Shown here one piece after another: positions 51,762 through 61,958 of a DNA stretch of 64,000 bases (position 1 is the first letter of the stretch; each line of letters starts with the position of its first letter). Both the position numbers and the translations under genes were made by a program. Origin of the DNA: Oscillospiraceae bacterium (GTDB lineage Bacteria > Bacillota > Clostridia > Oscillospirales > Acutalibacteraceae); assembly GCA_902786285.1 (NCBI GenBank), contig CADABX010000002.1, positions 84,855 through 148,854 of the forward strand, written 5' to 3'. The notes beneath the pieces are model-generated. The model saw only the letters and a list, made by a program, of their open reading frames with translations, ran no database searches and was not told the origin of the DNA.

Positions 51762-52547
51762 TTATAAGTTGATTACTGGCAACGGCTCGCTCGGCTTTGT
51801 TTTATATAGCCAGACGATGGAAATAACGGAGCAGACAAAAACAAGAATACACGCCCATTGCCAAAAAGTAAGGCCGAGACAGAAATTTCGAACCTCCGGT
51901 TCATAGTATCGTGCAAACTCCCAACCAAATCTGGCTGTACAATAGAATGCCGCTGTCAGCGGATATGCCATACCGCGGCGGAAGAATGAGGATTCTTTAA
52001 CCTTAAAGCAGATAAGTAAAACTATAAGTGTAGTTGCTGCTTCAAACAACTGCACCGGGAAGACAGCGCTGTCCTTTACAAACGGTGAATGAATGCCCCA
52101 ACTGCAGGGGAAACCAAAACAGCATCCTGCCCATGTGCATCGCAGTTTACCAAACAGCAGAATCAAAAAAATGTTCGGCGTCAGCATATCCAGTGTGTCA
52201 CGAATGCTGATAAGCGGTTTATTTCTACCTCTTTTTCTTGCAACTAAATTACGAATTGCTTTTTCAACAGCAACGGTTGCAATTTCCAAGACGGGCGTAA
52301 ATAGCACCGCGCCGAAAATCGAAGATGTACTGCCTCCGCGCATACCGCGCAATTGCAATGCAAGCGTGAAAATCTTGCCGCCTATCATTGCACACAAAAA
52401 GCCATAAGTAATTGTCAGAGAATAGAGAATCACGCGCGCTCTACTCATATGATATTTTTGCCTGAACAAAATACTGATAAAAAGCGCGACAATATAGCCG
52501 AGAACATACATACTTAATGACAATTGTTGCGGCGATAGATTCTTCAA
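51762..52547 (-). CDS. Second Lgt-like membrane protein (paralogue)
   Basis: A 261-residue polytopic membrane protein related to the preceding gene: LTPNIFLILLFGKLRCTWAGCCFG, then FPVQLFEAATTLIVLLI and GMAYPLTAAFYCTARFGWEFARYYEPEVRNFCLGLTFWQWACI, which parallels LICGLTFWQCVCC in the paralogue. The FING of the first copy is TWAG here, so the active-site Asn is lost and catalysis is more doubtful. The DNA is clearly AT-richer than the window average. The start is probably the TTG at 52547, 5 bases after AGAGGTGA; the GTG three codons upstream lies within that site. Confidence 0.72.
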   Translation of the reverse strand: MKNLSPQQLSLSMYVLGYIVALFISILFRQKYHMSRARVILYSLTITYGFLCAMIGGKIFTLALQLRGMRGGSTSSIFGAVLFTPVLEIATVAVEKAIRNLVARKRGRNKPLISIRDTLDMLTPNIFLILLFGKLRCTWAGCCFGFPCSWGIHSPFVKDSAVFPVQLFEAATTLIVLLICFKVKESSFFRRGMAYPLTAAFYCTARFGWEFARYYEPEVRNFCLGLTFWQWACILVFVCSVISIVWLYKTKPSEPLPVINL

Positions 52548-52581
52548 GGAAGTCACCTCTGTTTTTCGTTGATCTGATAAT

Positions 52582-52611
52582 ATTATATACTAGATGCAAC
52601 CGGCAAGTCAA
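52582..52611 (-). promoter_or_regulatory. Sigma-A promoter of the second Lgt-like gene
   Basis: Minus strand: TTGACT, 18 bp, TATAAT, about 35 bases before the start. Confidence 0.6.
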
Positions 52612-52670
52612 TGAAAACAAATTATTAAATTATATTCATGTTACGATAATAATTCTTAATCGGAATAACA

Positions 52671-52713
52671 TTGTTTTTACCACAGTTTTTTAGTAAAATG
52701 ATAATGATCATAA
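52671..52713 (+). promoter_or_regulatory. Promoter of the giant surface protein with a Fur-box-like palindrome
   Basis: TTGTTT, 17 bp, TAAAAT (52671-52699). Directly overlapping the end of the -10, TGATAAT-G-ATCATAA (52699-52713) fits the 7-1-7 Fur palindrome at 12 of 14 positions. A metal-dependent repressor binding here would block initiation. The promoter is supported; the operator is a weak call in AT-rich DNA. Confidence 0.45.
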
Positions 52714-52765
52714 GGTCGTATTGTACCTTTTTGTGCAATGTGTCCAAATAGAAAGGAGATCAATC

Positions 52766-55700
52766 ATGAAAAAGTACCAAGCAAGAAAAGCACTCAGTGT
52801 TTTGCTGACTGTGCTGATGCTGCTGAGTTCCGTTTATCTGGGACTCGGCGTCATCGCGTCTGCGCTGACGTCGGCTAATTTGCCGGCCAGCACGACGTCG
52901 TTGGCAGACGGCACCGTTTACCTTGTGACGGGGAACCAGACGATTGACCCGAGCAAGGTGCTGACGATTCCTGCGAATGCAACTGTTTTCATCCAGATTG
53001 CGGCTGGCGCATCGCTGACCGTGACCGGCAGCGATGCAAACGGGACAACCGCAGGCAAAGCGGCAATCAAGATGAACCAGAACAGTAAGCTGATCTTCAT
53101 CGGCAGCGGAGCCTTGACCGTGAAAGGCGGAAAAGGCGCTAACGGCGGCAACGGCAGCAATAACAGTGGCACCAGCGGCGGCAACGGCGGCGCAGGAGGC
53201 GCAGGCGGCGGCGCTGGTATCGGTACCGACGGTGGCAACGTCGGCACAGCAGCTGGTGCCTGGCCAACAGGTGCTTCCGTTATAATTGCGGACACCGTTG
53301 GAGCGTTTATAACGAACGGGGACAACGGCACCGCAGGTAGCAACGGTACCCAGAGCAATTCCAGCTCAGCGGGTGGTTACGGCGGCGGCGGCGGTTACGG
53401 CGCAGGCGGTGCGGCGATCGGCACCGGCGGCGGCGGCGGCAGCAACGGCACCAAAGGTAGTAACGGTTCAACCGCTTGCGGCGGTTCAAAAGGGAACAAC
53501 GGCACCGAAGGTAGTGACGGCTCTCGAACGGCAGAGGATAAATATTCAGAAACAACAGCGTTCAGCGTTATGCAGGCGACGCTTGCAAGTAACGCAGCCA
53601 CTCTAGCCCTCTCGCAGGGTGAGCAGCTGGAACTTGGCTATGACGCACTTAATGCTGCATATACCCCAATCAACAATGCCAGGGATGCCGTCAATAACCT
53701 TGCGTCCGGCAGCGGTGTTTTTGCCTTCTTCTTCGGCTCCTACAGCGACGCGATTGCGCAGCTGGAATCCTCCATGCTGATTGTACAGTATAAGCCGATC
53801 GTGGATAACATCAACGCCTATATCACCACGGATTATTCCGAGTATACAAAAGATCAACTGGTAGCTTTGTATGAAAACCTTAATACGAGCTATACCAGCT
53901 ATAAAGCACTTAACAATCCAACTGTTTACAACTACTTTGAAGTCGGCAATCCTCCGATTCTTAACCGCGCGGTGGTTGACGAAGAACTTGACAAGATCTT
54001 GAACGCACAGGAAATCGCCGTTCTGCGCGATGAGGTCAAACCTGCCATCGAAGCAGAGCTTGCAACGATTGCCGACTACGATCAGGACTGGGTGCTCGCC
54101 ACCGATAACGCAGATGTGACGCTGAACGCTGCCAAAACTGCACTTACCGGTTATGAAACTGCGCTCGGTACCTATAAGGCAACAAATGTTACGGCGGTTT
54201 TCGGTGAAAACTATGTTGCAACGGTTTTTGGCCCGGTGCGCGAAAAACTGAATAAATTGTTGATTGACAACGATTATAAAGTTCAGTTTGCACAGTATAA
54301 GAGTGTCTATTCACAGGCGTTTGAGAATATTTCGCTGTCAACCTCAACGGATGATCTCTATGCGGTTTTGAGCGCGCGTGACGGTTGGTATACGGATCTT
54401 CAGAATTATATTGCGTCAATCGAAGCATATGATCCTGCGCTTGCAGAAAAGATTATGGCAACCACCGGAACAGCAATGCAGAATAAAATAGATACTGTCT
54501 ACGCAATGCTGAATACCCGTGTGGAAGCGCAGATCAACAACGCTTACGATCAGTATATGGCTTTTGTAGCGGAATACGGCTATACAATCAATACTTCTGA
54601 TGATGTCAATGTTAGAAACTATAACGACCTGCGTACAACGTTTGGTCAACTGAAACCCCAGCATTATGAATTCTTGCTGAATACAACGCACTTTGACGTT
54701 TCGGAAGAAACGGTTGCGAAGTACGACGCTATCAAAAATGCACTCTTCGCGTTCGATAATTACGACGCGACAAAAGGTCTTTCTGCGTATGCGTTTAATG
54801 CAGAAAAGGTAACCGATATTTTGCGCGAAGTTTCGGTGTATGATCGGGTTCGCAACCAGAATTATACAGTAGACGAAGTAAAGCGTGCAACTGCTTACAG
54901 CAATGTCAAAAAGTTGCTTGACAGCGATCTTGTAAAAGAGTCGCTTGGGTTCGATTTAAATAAAACGATTTCTGATTTGATCAATGGGTTGCCTGAAAAG
55001 ATTTATACGGACGAGTTTTTAAACACTTTGATTAAATTTGTCTATCCGGTGGTAGCAAAGGAATTTGCTAAAGTTTGGGCAGATTTGCCGTCGACGTATC
55101 CTCTTACAGATCCTGTTGAGACAACTTTGACACTGAAAATTGACGATTTACATACTGCGCTCGGCAGTGGAAAAATAGATTTGCCGCTGTTGCCCGATCT
55201 TCTTGCACTTAAACTCGGAGATAGTTTTCCGGAAGCAAAGGCAGCGTTGGCCAGAGTGCCGGCTACGGTCAGTTTTGATAAGCCGAACGATGAATGGATT
55301 GTTAACCCGTGGGAAAACGCAAACATTTATGACAGTGAGACAAAAAAGTTAACACTCGTCTGGGGAATTACAGATAAAGACAGTTTTCTGGATGCTGCTT
55401 CTGTTGCGCTCAAAGGTGTTGAACCGCTGTTACTTGCGCTTCTTTCCAATAAAACACATGCTGTAACCGATAAAAAAGTCGGCACCGGTTCAGGTAGCTA
55501 TGCTTGTGTTGATATTAAGGTCGACCCGATCAATCTGAATATGACATTCACTGGTAATCCCGGTTATAACAATGCGATCGCGCCGGTCCTGAGTGCGTTG
55601 GGCGCGAATGGTTTGCCGGACGGAAGCGCTTCTGCGATGCAGAATACCAAAGATCTTTTGGAAAGCGGCTTGATAAATCCGATTCATAATGTTCTGGAGA

Positions 55701-58700
55701 CAATTAAAGCGAATCCTTTGGATGCTATCCTTGATCTATTGCCGTCGCTGGCATTTGCCTTGAATCATGGGTTATTAAATAACGCTCTGGGTGAACTCAA
55801 GACTAAGATTGAGTATAAAGCTATTGCAAAATACGATGCTGGTATCGGTGGAAGTGGCGAAAAAGAGGCTTTGTCGGACAGTATCGATATCAACCTTCTT
55901 AATATGCTTGATCTTACGAGCATGGGTATTGACATCACCTCCCCGGCTGCGCTTGTTAACTCCCTGATCGGTCTGCTGAGCAAGAGCGATGAAGCCGAGA
56001 CAACGAATCAGGAAGAGCCAACAGAACCCTCCGGTCTTGCTGCAATTCTCGCTAAGCTTGATATTGACGAAATGTTCAAAAAGATTGCTTATCTTGGAAC
56101 AGGTGTAGATTGGCAGGATGGTTATAGAACGGTATCGCCGTTCAACTGGCCCGGACATGAAGACGACTTCCCGCGCATTATTGCAAATCGCCCAGAGATC
56201 TTTGCTTATCTGGTGCAAAATATTCTTTCCATACTGGATAAAGATCTTGTGAATGAATTGATGATTGCACTTGCTGGAAAAGATGATCAAGGCAATCCGA
56301 ACCCGCCGCAGGAACTGCCCGAAATCGTTGATACGATTATTGATGATATTGCAAATAATCCTGACGATGCGATTGCAGCCATCGTGGAACTCATGGTCCC
56401 GCAGACCTATGACAACTATGCGAAACTCGAAACCCCGGCATCCTCCTTCACCTATGACGATGAAACAATCACCGCGGCCGACGTGGCCTACCTGAAGTAT
56501 GCGAACGACTGGGATAAGGACACCGCGTCTGCGGTTGCGACCAACGTTGATGCCCTGATTCCGGCCATCACCGGTCTGCTCGGCAAAGAAGTTGCGCTCA
56601 ACACAATGCTGCAGAATGCGCTGAATGGCGTGTTCACCGGCGAAAACCTGACCAAGATCAACAACCTGATTGCAGGTGCTGTTGCCGGTCTTGCCGGCGG
56701 TGACGACGCAGGCGACGGCGACGAAGAAGAAGCCGGCGGCCTCGACATCCTCGGCCTGCTGAAGGATGAACTCGGCATTGATCTTAGCGAGTTCGCGGAA
56801 GTTGCCGAAGATTACGACTGGGGCATCACTGACGGCGACAAGGCGGCGTTTGTGAACAAGCTTTGCGGCATTCTCAATCCTCTGGCGCCCGTTCTGAAGC
56901 TCCTTGCGCCGGGTCAGGATCTTACCATGCTTGATGGCGTGATCACCGTCAAGGGCTACGACGTCTATCCGAAGTCCATCGGCCTGATCTTCGATGCCCT
57001 CGGCATCCCGCAGATCACCGGCTATCAGAACATGTCTGCAACAGAAGAACTCGAAGCGATTCTCAACGCGCTGCTTGCAAAGGTCGACGCACTGACCGCC
57101 GAAGGCAACAGCATGATCAAGGATGTGCTTGAACTTCTGCCGGACCTTGTCTACTTCATTGAGAGCAATGGTCTGAGCGTTGCGATCAAGAACCTGATCT
57201 ATCCGATCCAGATTCTCCTTGACACCATCTATCCGATCTATCCGATCGACTTGATGGAACTCATCAGCGGCCTTGCTGCCGGCGATGAAGACACACCCGA
57301 ACCGGGTACCGAACCGGCAGAGCCCACCGGTATTGCGGCGATTCTTGCAAACCTGGATCTTGACAACCTCAAGATGTCCACGATCCTCCCGATCGTTGAC
57401 AATATGCTCGGCACCGAGCTGGTCCGCAGCCCGCTTGCGACCTATGCGATTCCGGCGCTGACCATCAAGCACGGCGACCTCGATGCGGCTGACGTTTTGA
57501 CCATCCTGCTTTGCGGCGTGATCGAAGCGTTTGAAGCGGAAATCCTTGACGGCGACAACGCCGGCAAGACCAACGGCGACGTGATCCTTGCCATGATCGA
57601 CAACGAGCAGGTCACCGATATCTACACGAAGATTGTTCCGCTGATTACCGGCGGTGAATCCGCGATTGATGAATCCAAGATCACCCCGATCAACTGGACG
57701 TATATGATGGGCGATGATTACGAGATTCAGCTTGCTGATTTCGAAATGCCCGCATACTCAAACGAAGCGGTCATCAACTATCTGTCCACCTATGAAAAGA
57801 ACCAGTGGACCGCAGAGCTTGCGGATTACCTGAACGACAACCTTGATTCCATCGTCAAAGACGTGCTGAAGGTTGCGGGCCAGAATGAAAATATGCTTGC
57901 AACGCTCATCAGCGGTCTGATCAACGACAAGCTTTACACGGCTGACGTTGTCAACGCGGCCGGCAACGCGATCTACGGCCTGCTCGGCAACCTCGAAGAC
58001 CAGCTGAAGGTTGTTGTCGACGCCCTGCTCGGCACCGAAATTGCCGGCAAGACCTTTACGCCGGTTGAATCCGTGAACGGCAAGGCGGACTTCATCGCGA
58101 AGATGAAGGATATCCTCAATCCGTTCAACCGCATCCTCGGCTTCGTCCTCTTCGGCGGCAGCTACAAGTTCTTCAACGGCACGACCAGAGAAGATCTGCT
58201 GGTCCTGACCGGCGGCGACGCCTACAACGCTGCGCTGGTTCCGGTGCTCGAAGCTCTCGGTGTGAAAGCGCCTGTCTATGACAGCGAAACCGACAGCACC
58301 GGCGGCATGATCGACAAGATCCTGACGGCTGTGACCGACAGACTTGACGAAATCGCCAACGATCCGATCAACAAGATCCTTGACTTGCTGCCGAACGTGC
58401 TCTACTTCCTGAACGCGGACGGTGTCAAGGCCATCATCAACAACGCGGTGCTGCCGTTTGACGCACTGGTTGAAGCTGTGACCGGCAACGATGCCGCGAC
58501 CCTGCTTGCAGGTGTGGAAGTCAAGGGCGTCGCATTGAACGACCTGAACACCGAAAACATCCTTGACCTGATCGGCGGTCTGGCGAACATCCAGATTCCG
58601 GCGGGTGTGAAGAGCGCAGTCAGCTCCTTCTACATCGGCAAGGCTGTGTACTTCGAATCCGCCAACGGCAAACCGGCATTCAAGCTTGTCTATGACGGTG

Positions 58701-60520
58701 ACCGCAAGGATATGATTACGATCCTCGCTTCTGTTCTGATCGAAGTGCTTGCCTATGAAGACAACGCCTCGATCCTGAAGGGCGTCAGCGAAGAAGCCTA
58801 TCAGGTGGTTCTGAACATCCTCGGCAAGTCCGACGAAGAAATCAGCGTCCCGATGAAGGTGCCCGAATGGCTGTATCCCGAAGCGGCCAACACCGGCAAG
58901 ACCTTCTCCGCAATCAATACCAGCACAGAATTCGGCGCCTATGGCCCGCTGTTCACGCAGGAAATGGCGATCTATCTGGCTGATAACCTCGATGACTTCA
59001 TCGACAACCTGATCTATCTGCTTGGTATTCCGGCCGACGCACTCGAAGGCCTCGGCATCCACAGCAGCACCGATGAATACATCACCTCCCTCAAGGATCT
59101 GCTCAACACCGTGATCGGCGATACGGTTTACACAACCGACATCGCAGATATGCTGCTGAACCTTGTGGAAGAAAAACTCGTCAAGACTGTCAACGAACTG
59201 ACGATCAAAGGCGTGAATATGTCCGGCATCGTGAAGAACGTGCTCAAGACGGCGCTCAAGGTTGACCTTGACCGCTACACCGACGGCACTGAATTCACAA
59301 AGGACGGCGACGGCAAGTATCATGTCCAGCCGTTCGCAAAGGGCAGCAAGGAAGGCTTCCTGAACGCACTCACGCAGATTCTTGACCCGGTCTATCCGGT
59401 GCTCAACTGGCTGCTTTGCGAAGAAGATCTCCACTTCTTCACCGACAGCAACGGCGATCATCAGATCACGCTCAAGGGCGGTCAGGGCTACAAGTACGGT
59501 ATCATCCCGATTCTTGAAACCTTCGACTGCACCAACCTGCCGACACAGGCAGATGTCAGCGCAACGACCGACACAGCTTCGTTGGTCAACACCATTGCGA
59601 CTCCGCTGCTGAGCCGGATCGACAAGCTCCTTGAAAACCCGGTTGACGAAATCTTTGAACTGCTGCCGAACGTGGCATACTTCATCAACTCCAAGGGCCT
59701 CGACGCCTGCGTGCGCAACATGACCAACGCGATCAATGTGGTCCTGAAGGAACTGCAGCCGTTGGTCGGCGACGTTGACCTGTTCGCGGCGCTCGGTATC
59801 GACCTGAGCACGCTCGACATGCAGTACATCCTGAACGCCATCACCGACAAGATCGGCGAAGGCTCCACGCAGGATCTGGTTCCGCTGGTTGTTGACGCAC
59901 TGGCTGAACTGACCACCGGTAAGATCGTCACCAGCAGCTCCCAGTCTGAACTGACGCCGTGGTACAAGATGGAATACGCTGGCGAAGCCTCCAAGGCTGA
60001 CACCATCACCACACTGCTGCGCTTCGCGCTCAGATGGGTTGCCCTCAACAAGGATCAGCTCAAGACCCTTGTCCGCGAAAAGATCGAAATGAGCGATGAA
60101 GGCTACGCCTATATCGACAAGCTCATCGACATCGTCGGCGCCTATGCAGGCACCAACAGCGGTATGGATTCCATCCTGCACATGCTGTATTACATCTTCT
60201 ATGGTGTGCATACCGGCACCACCAAGGTTGCGAACTGGCAGAGAGACTACAACACCAGACTGCAGCTTGTGGCGGAAGGTGAACAAAAGGCTTCTGCCCG
60301 CGACGAAAACCTCGGCAAGGTCGCCGAACTGCTCGACTTCCTGTTCACCGAGTATGTCGGCGGCGACAAGGATGACACAGGCAACGTGTATCACAACTAT
60401 CCGGACAGCGAATATGGCAACAACAGCAAGCCCGGCTTTGCGTCCAACGGCTTCATCGCCTTCTTCCAGCAGATCATCAACTGGATCAAGACGATCATCA
60501 ACAAGGTGTTCCATCGCTGA
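52766..60520 (+). CDS. Giant secreted repeat protein of unknown function (2584 residues)
   Basis: Signal peptide (KKYQARKALSVLLTVLMLLSSVYLGLGVIASA). Residues 35-115 look like beta-helix (DGTVYLVTGNQTIDPSKV). Residues about 115-255 are Gly/Asn/Ser-rich with GAGIGTDGG and GAAIGTGGGG. Residues about 260-840 are helical. Four divergent repeats of about 420-465 residues follow, each containing a 'P(I/V)L(E/S)ALG' strand and an '(I/V)L(D/E)LLP(N/D/S)(V/L)xYF' helix (LLP near residues 991, 1457, 1874, 2299). The C-terminus is an aromatic amphipathic helix (FIAFFQQIINWIKTIINKVF). No sortase motif, enzyme motif or domain was recognised. It is probably an exported cell-surface or matrix protein. AAAGGAG precedes the ATG. 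Confidence 0.82.
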   Translation: MKKYQARKALSVLLTVLMLLSSVYLGLGVIASALTSANLPASTTSLADGTVYLVTGNQTIDPSKVLTIPANATVFIQIAAGASLTVTGSDANGTTAGKAAIKMNQNSKLIFIGSGALTVKGGKGANGGNGSNNSGTSGGNGGAGGAGGGAGIGTDGGNVGTAAGAWPTGASVIIADTVGAFITNGDNGTAGSNGTQSNSSSAGGYGGGGGYGAGGAAIGTGGGGGSNGTKGSNGSTACGGSKGNNGTEGSDGSRTAEDKYSETTAFSVMQATLASNAATLALSQGEQLELGYDALNAAYTPINNARDAVNNLASGSGVFAFFFGSYSDAIAQLESSMLIVQYKPIVDNINAYITTDYSEYTKDQLVALYENLNTSYTSYKALNNPTVYNYFEVGNPPILNRAVVDEELDKILNAQEIAVLRDEVKPAIEAELATIADYDQDWVLATDNADVTLNAAKTALTGYETALGTYKATNVTAVFGENYVATVFGPVREKLNKLLIDNDYKVQFAQYKSVYSQAFENISLSTSTDDLYAVLSARDGWYTDLQNYIASIEAYDPALAEKIMATTGTAMQNKIDTVYAMLNTRVEAQINNAYDQYMAFVAEYGYTINTSDDVNVRNYNDLRTTFGQLKPQHYEFLLNTTHFDVSEETVAKYDAIKNALFAFDNYDATKGLSAYAFNAEKVTDILREVSVYDRVRNQNYTVDEVKRATAYSNVKKLLDSDLVKESLGFDLNKTISDLINGLPEKIYTDEFLNTLIKFVYPVVAKEFAKVWADLPSTYPLTDPVETTLTLKIDDLHTALGSGKIDLPLLPDLLALKLGDSFPEAKAALARVPATVSFDKPNDEWIVNPWENANIYDSETKKLTLVWGITDKDSFLDAASVALKGVEPLLLALLSNKTHAVTDKKVGTGSGSYACVDIKVDPINLNMTFTGNPGYNNAIAPVLSALGANGLPDGSASAMQNTKDLLESGLINPIHNVLETIKANPLDAILDLLPSLAFALNHGLLNNALGELKTKIEYKAIAKYDAGIGGSGEKEALSDSIDINLLNMLDLTSMGIDITSPAALVNSLIGLLSKSDEAETTNQEEPTEPSGLAAILAKLDIDEMFKKIAYLGTGVDWQDGYRTVSPFNWPGHEDDFPRIIANRPEIFAYLVQNILSILDKDLVNELMIALAGKDDQGNPNPPQELPEIVDTIIDDIANNPDDAIAAIVELMVPQTYDNYAKLETPASSFTYDDETITAADVAYLKYANDWDKDTASAVATNVDALIPAITGLLGKEVALNTMLQNALNGVFTGENLTKINNLIAGAVAGLAGGDDAGDGDEEEAGGLDILGLLKDELGIDLSEFAEVAEDYDWGITDGDKAAFVNKLCGILNPLAPVLKLLAPGQDLTMLDGVITVKGYDVYPKSIGLIFDALGIPQITGYQNMSATEELEAILNALLAKVDALTAEGNSMIKDVLELLPDLVYFIESNGLSVAIKNLIYPIQILLDTIYPIYPIDLMELISGLAAGDEDTPEPGTEPAEPTGIAAILANLDLDNLKMSTILPIVDNMLGTELVRSPLATYAIPALTIKHGDLDAADVLTILLCGVIEAFEAEILDGDNAGKTNGDVILAMIDNEQVTDIYTKIVPLITGGESAIDESKITPINWTYMMGDDYEIQLADFEMPAYSNEAVINYLSTYEKNQWTAELADYLNDNLDSIVKDVLKVAGQNENMLATLISGLINDKLYTADVVNAAGNAIYGLLGNLEDQLKVVVDALLGTEIAGKTFTPVESVNGKADFIAKMKDILNPFNRILGFVLFGGSYKFFNGTTREDLLVLTGGDAYNAALVPVLEALGVKAPVYDSETDSTGGMIDKILTAVTDRLDEIANDPINKILDLLPNVLYFLNADGVKAIINNAVLPFDALVEAVTGNDAATLLAGVEVKGVALNDLNTENILDLIGGLANIQIPAGVKSAVSSFYIGKAVYFESANGKPAFKLVYDGDRKDMITILASVLIEVLAYEDNASILKGVSEEAYQVVLNILGKSDEEISVPMKVPEWLYPEAANTGKTFSAINTSTEFGAYGPLFTQEMAIYLADNLDDFIDNLIYLLGIPADALEGLGIHSSTDEYITSLKDLLNTVIGDTVYTTDIADMLLNLVEEKLVKTVNELTIKGVNMSGIVKNVLKTALKVDLDRYTDGTEFTKDGDGKYHVQPFAKGSKEGFLNALTQILDPVYPVLNWLLCEEDLHFFTDSNGDHQITLKGGQGYKYGIIPILETFDCTNLPTQADVSATTDTASLVNTIATPLLSRIDKLLENPVDEIFELLPNVAYFINSKGLDACVRNMTNAINVVLKELQPLVGDVDLFAALGIDLSTLDMQYILNAITDKIGEGSTQDLVPLVVDALAELTTGKIVTSSSQSELTPWYKMEYAGEASKADTITTLLRFALRWVALNKDQLKTLVREKIEMSDEGYAYIDKLIDIVGAYAGTNSGMDSILHMLYYIFYGVHTGTTKVANWQRDYNTRLQLVAEGEQKASARDENLGKVAELLDFLFTEYVGGDKDDTGNVYHNYPDSEYGNNSKPGFASNGFIAFFQQIINWIKTIINKVFHR

Positions 60521-60553
60521 TTGACGGATAGCAGTCAACCGCATAAACCCAAC

Positions 60554-60590
60554 AGCCGCCCCGGTTTTCCGGGGCGGCTTTCTTTGTTTC
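60554..60590 (+). terminator. Intrinsic terminator of the giant gene
   Basis: An 11-bp perfect stem AGCCGCCCCGG/CCGGGGCGGCT with loop TTTT and a T-rich tail. Confidence 0.9.
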
Positions 60591-60601
60591 CATCCTGCAA
60601 C

Positions 60602-60640
60602 AAAAAAAGCGGCATAGGATATCCGGAGATATCCTATGCC
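60602..60640 (-). terminator. Intrinsic terminator of argG
   Basis: A perfect 13-bp stem GGCATAGGATATC/GATATCCTATGCC with a 4-base loop. On the minus strand it is followed by GC and a run of seven T. Confidence 0.9.
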
Positions 60641-60675
60641 GTTCTTGCTTTCTTGCAATCTTGTTTCTTGCCGTC

Positions 60676-61896
60676 TTATTTCTTTTTGCTGTCCACGATC
60701 GCCTGCACCTTGATCGGCAGACCGTACAGGTTGATGAAGCCTGCGGAATCGGTCTGGTCGTAGTCGCTTTCGCCGAAGGAGGCGAGGTCTTCGCTGTAAA
60801 GGGAGTTTGGGCTCCACACGCCGGCGTTGATCATGTTGCCCTTATAGAGCTTCAACTTGACTTTGCCGGTCACAGTCTCCTGCGTTTTGTCAACAAACGC
60901 GGAGAGCGCTTCCCGCAGCGGAGTGAACCACTGGCCGTTGTAAACGAGCTCTGCAAAGGTGATGGCGAGCTTTTGCTTTTCGTGCATCGTCAGCTTGTCG
61001 AGGCAGATCGTTTCAAGCACGCTGTGCGCTTTATAGAGGATCGCGCCGCCCGGGGTTTCATACACGCCGCGGCTCTTCATGCCGACCAGACGGTTTTCCA
61101 CAATGTCCAGCAGGCCGATGCCGTTTTTGCCGCCCAGCTCGTTGAGCTTGAGGATGATGTTCTTTGCGCTCATCTTTTCGCCGTCGAGCGCGACGGGCAC
61201 GCCCTGTTCAAAGTCAAGCGTCACATAGGTCGGTACATCCGGCGCCTGCAGGGGAGAGACGCTCATTTCGAGGAAGCCCGGCTTTTCATACTGCGGCTCG
61301 TTGCCCGGATTTTCAAGATCCAGTCCTTCGTGCGACAGATGCCACAGGTTCTTGTCCTTGGAATAGTTCGTTTCGCGGTTGATTTTCAACGGAATGTTGT
61401 GTGCTTCCGCATAGTCGATCTCTTCTTCTCTGGATTTGATATCCCATTCCCGCCACGGCGCGATGATCGGCATATTCGGCGCGAAGTGCTTGATGGCGAG
61501 CTCAAAGCGCACCTGATCGTTGCCCTTGCCGGTGCAGCCGTGGCAGATGGCGTCGGCGCCTTCCTTGAGCGCGATGTCAACCAGACCCTTTGCAATGCAC
61601 GGACGCGCGGTGCTGGTGCCGAGCAGATACTCTTCATAGATCGCGCCGGCCTTCATGGTCGGGATGATGTATTCGTCCACATATTCGTCCGTCAGATCCA
61701 GTACATACAGCTTGCTCGCGCCGGTCTTGATGGCCTTTTCCTCCAGACCTTCCAGCTCGTCCGCCTGGCCGACGTTGCCGGACACGGCGATGACTTCGCA
61801 GTTGTTGTAGTTCTCCTTCAGCCACGGGATGATGATGGATGTATCCAGACCGCCGGAATAGGCGAGAACGACTTTTTTGATATTTTCCTTATTCAT
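60676..61896 (-). CDS. argG: Argininosuccinate synthase
   Basis: A 406-residue enzyme that joins citrulline and aspartate using ATP, the penultimate step of arginine synthesis. N-type ATP pyrophosphatase loop: AYSGGLDTS (residues 12-20). Other family segments: [44 protein letters not shown], and GRxxxx replaced by the usual [12 protein letters not shown]. The length matches the family (about 400). The usual partner argH is not adjacent. The ATG at 61896 has GAGAGG upstream; a long upstream open frame in AT-rich DNA is rejected. Confidence 0.96.
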   Translation of the reverse strand: MNKENIKKVVLAYSGGLDTSIIIPWLKENYNNCEVIAVSGNVGQADELEGLEEKAIKTGASKLYVLDLTDEYVDEYIIPTMKAGAIYEEYLLGTSTARPCIAKGLVDIALKEGADAICHGCTGKGNDQVRFELAIKHFAPNMPIIAPWREWDIKSREEEIDYAEAHNIPLKINRETNYSKDKNLWHLSHEGLDLENPGNEPQYEKPGFLEMSVSPLQAPDVPTYVTLDFEQGVPVALDGEKMSAKNIILKLNELGGKNGIGLLDIVENRLVGMKSRGVYETPGGAILYKAHSVLETICLDKLTMHEKQKLAITFAELVYNGQWFTPLREALSAFVDKTQETVTGKVKLKLYKGNMINAGVWSPNSLYSEDLASFGESDYDQTDSAGFINLYGLPIKVQAIVDSKKK

Positions 61897-61929
61897 AGCA
61901 ATAACCTCTCTTTTGAAATTCTGTTCGGT

Positions 61930-61958
61930 ATTATACACGCAGCTTGTGTATTTGTCAA
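61930..61958 (-). promoter_or_regulatory. Consensus sigma-A promoter of argG
   Basis: Minus strand: a perfect TTGACA, 17 bp, TATAAT. ATGAATATTC just beyond the -35 resembles half of an arginine-repressor box, but no clear full operator is present. Confidence 0.8.

Noticed and set aside
57758..60817. A 1019-codon open frame on the minus strand opposite the giant gene
   Set aside because: It is a by-product of the strong, GC-rich codon bias of the plus-strand gene. The translation has no domain, and the frame has no ribosome site and runs into the argG region.
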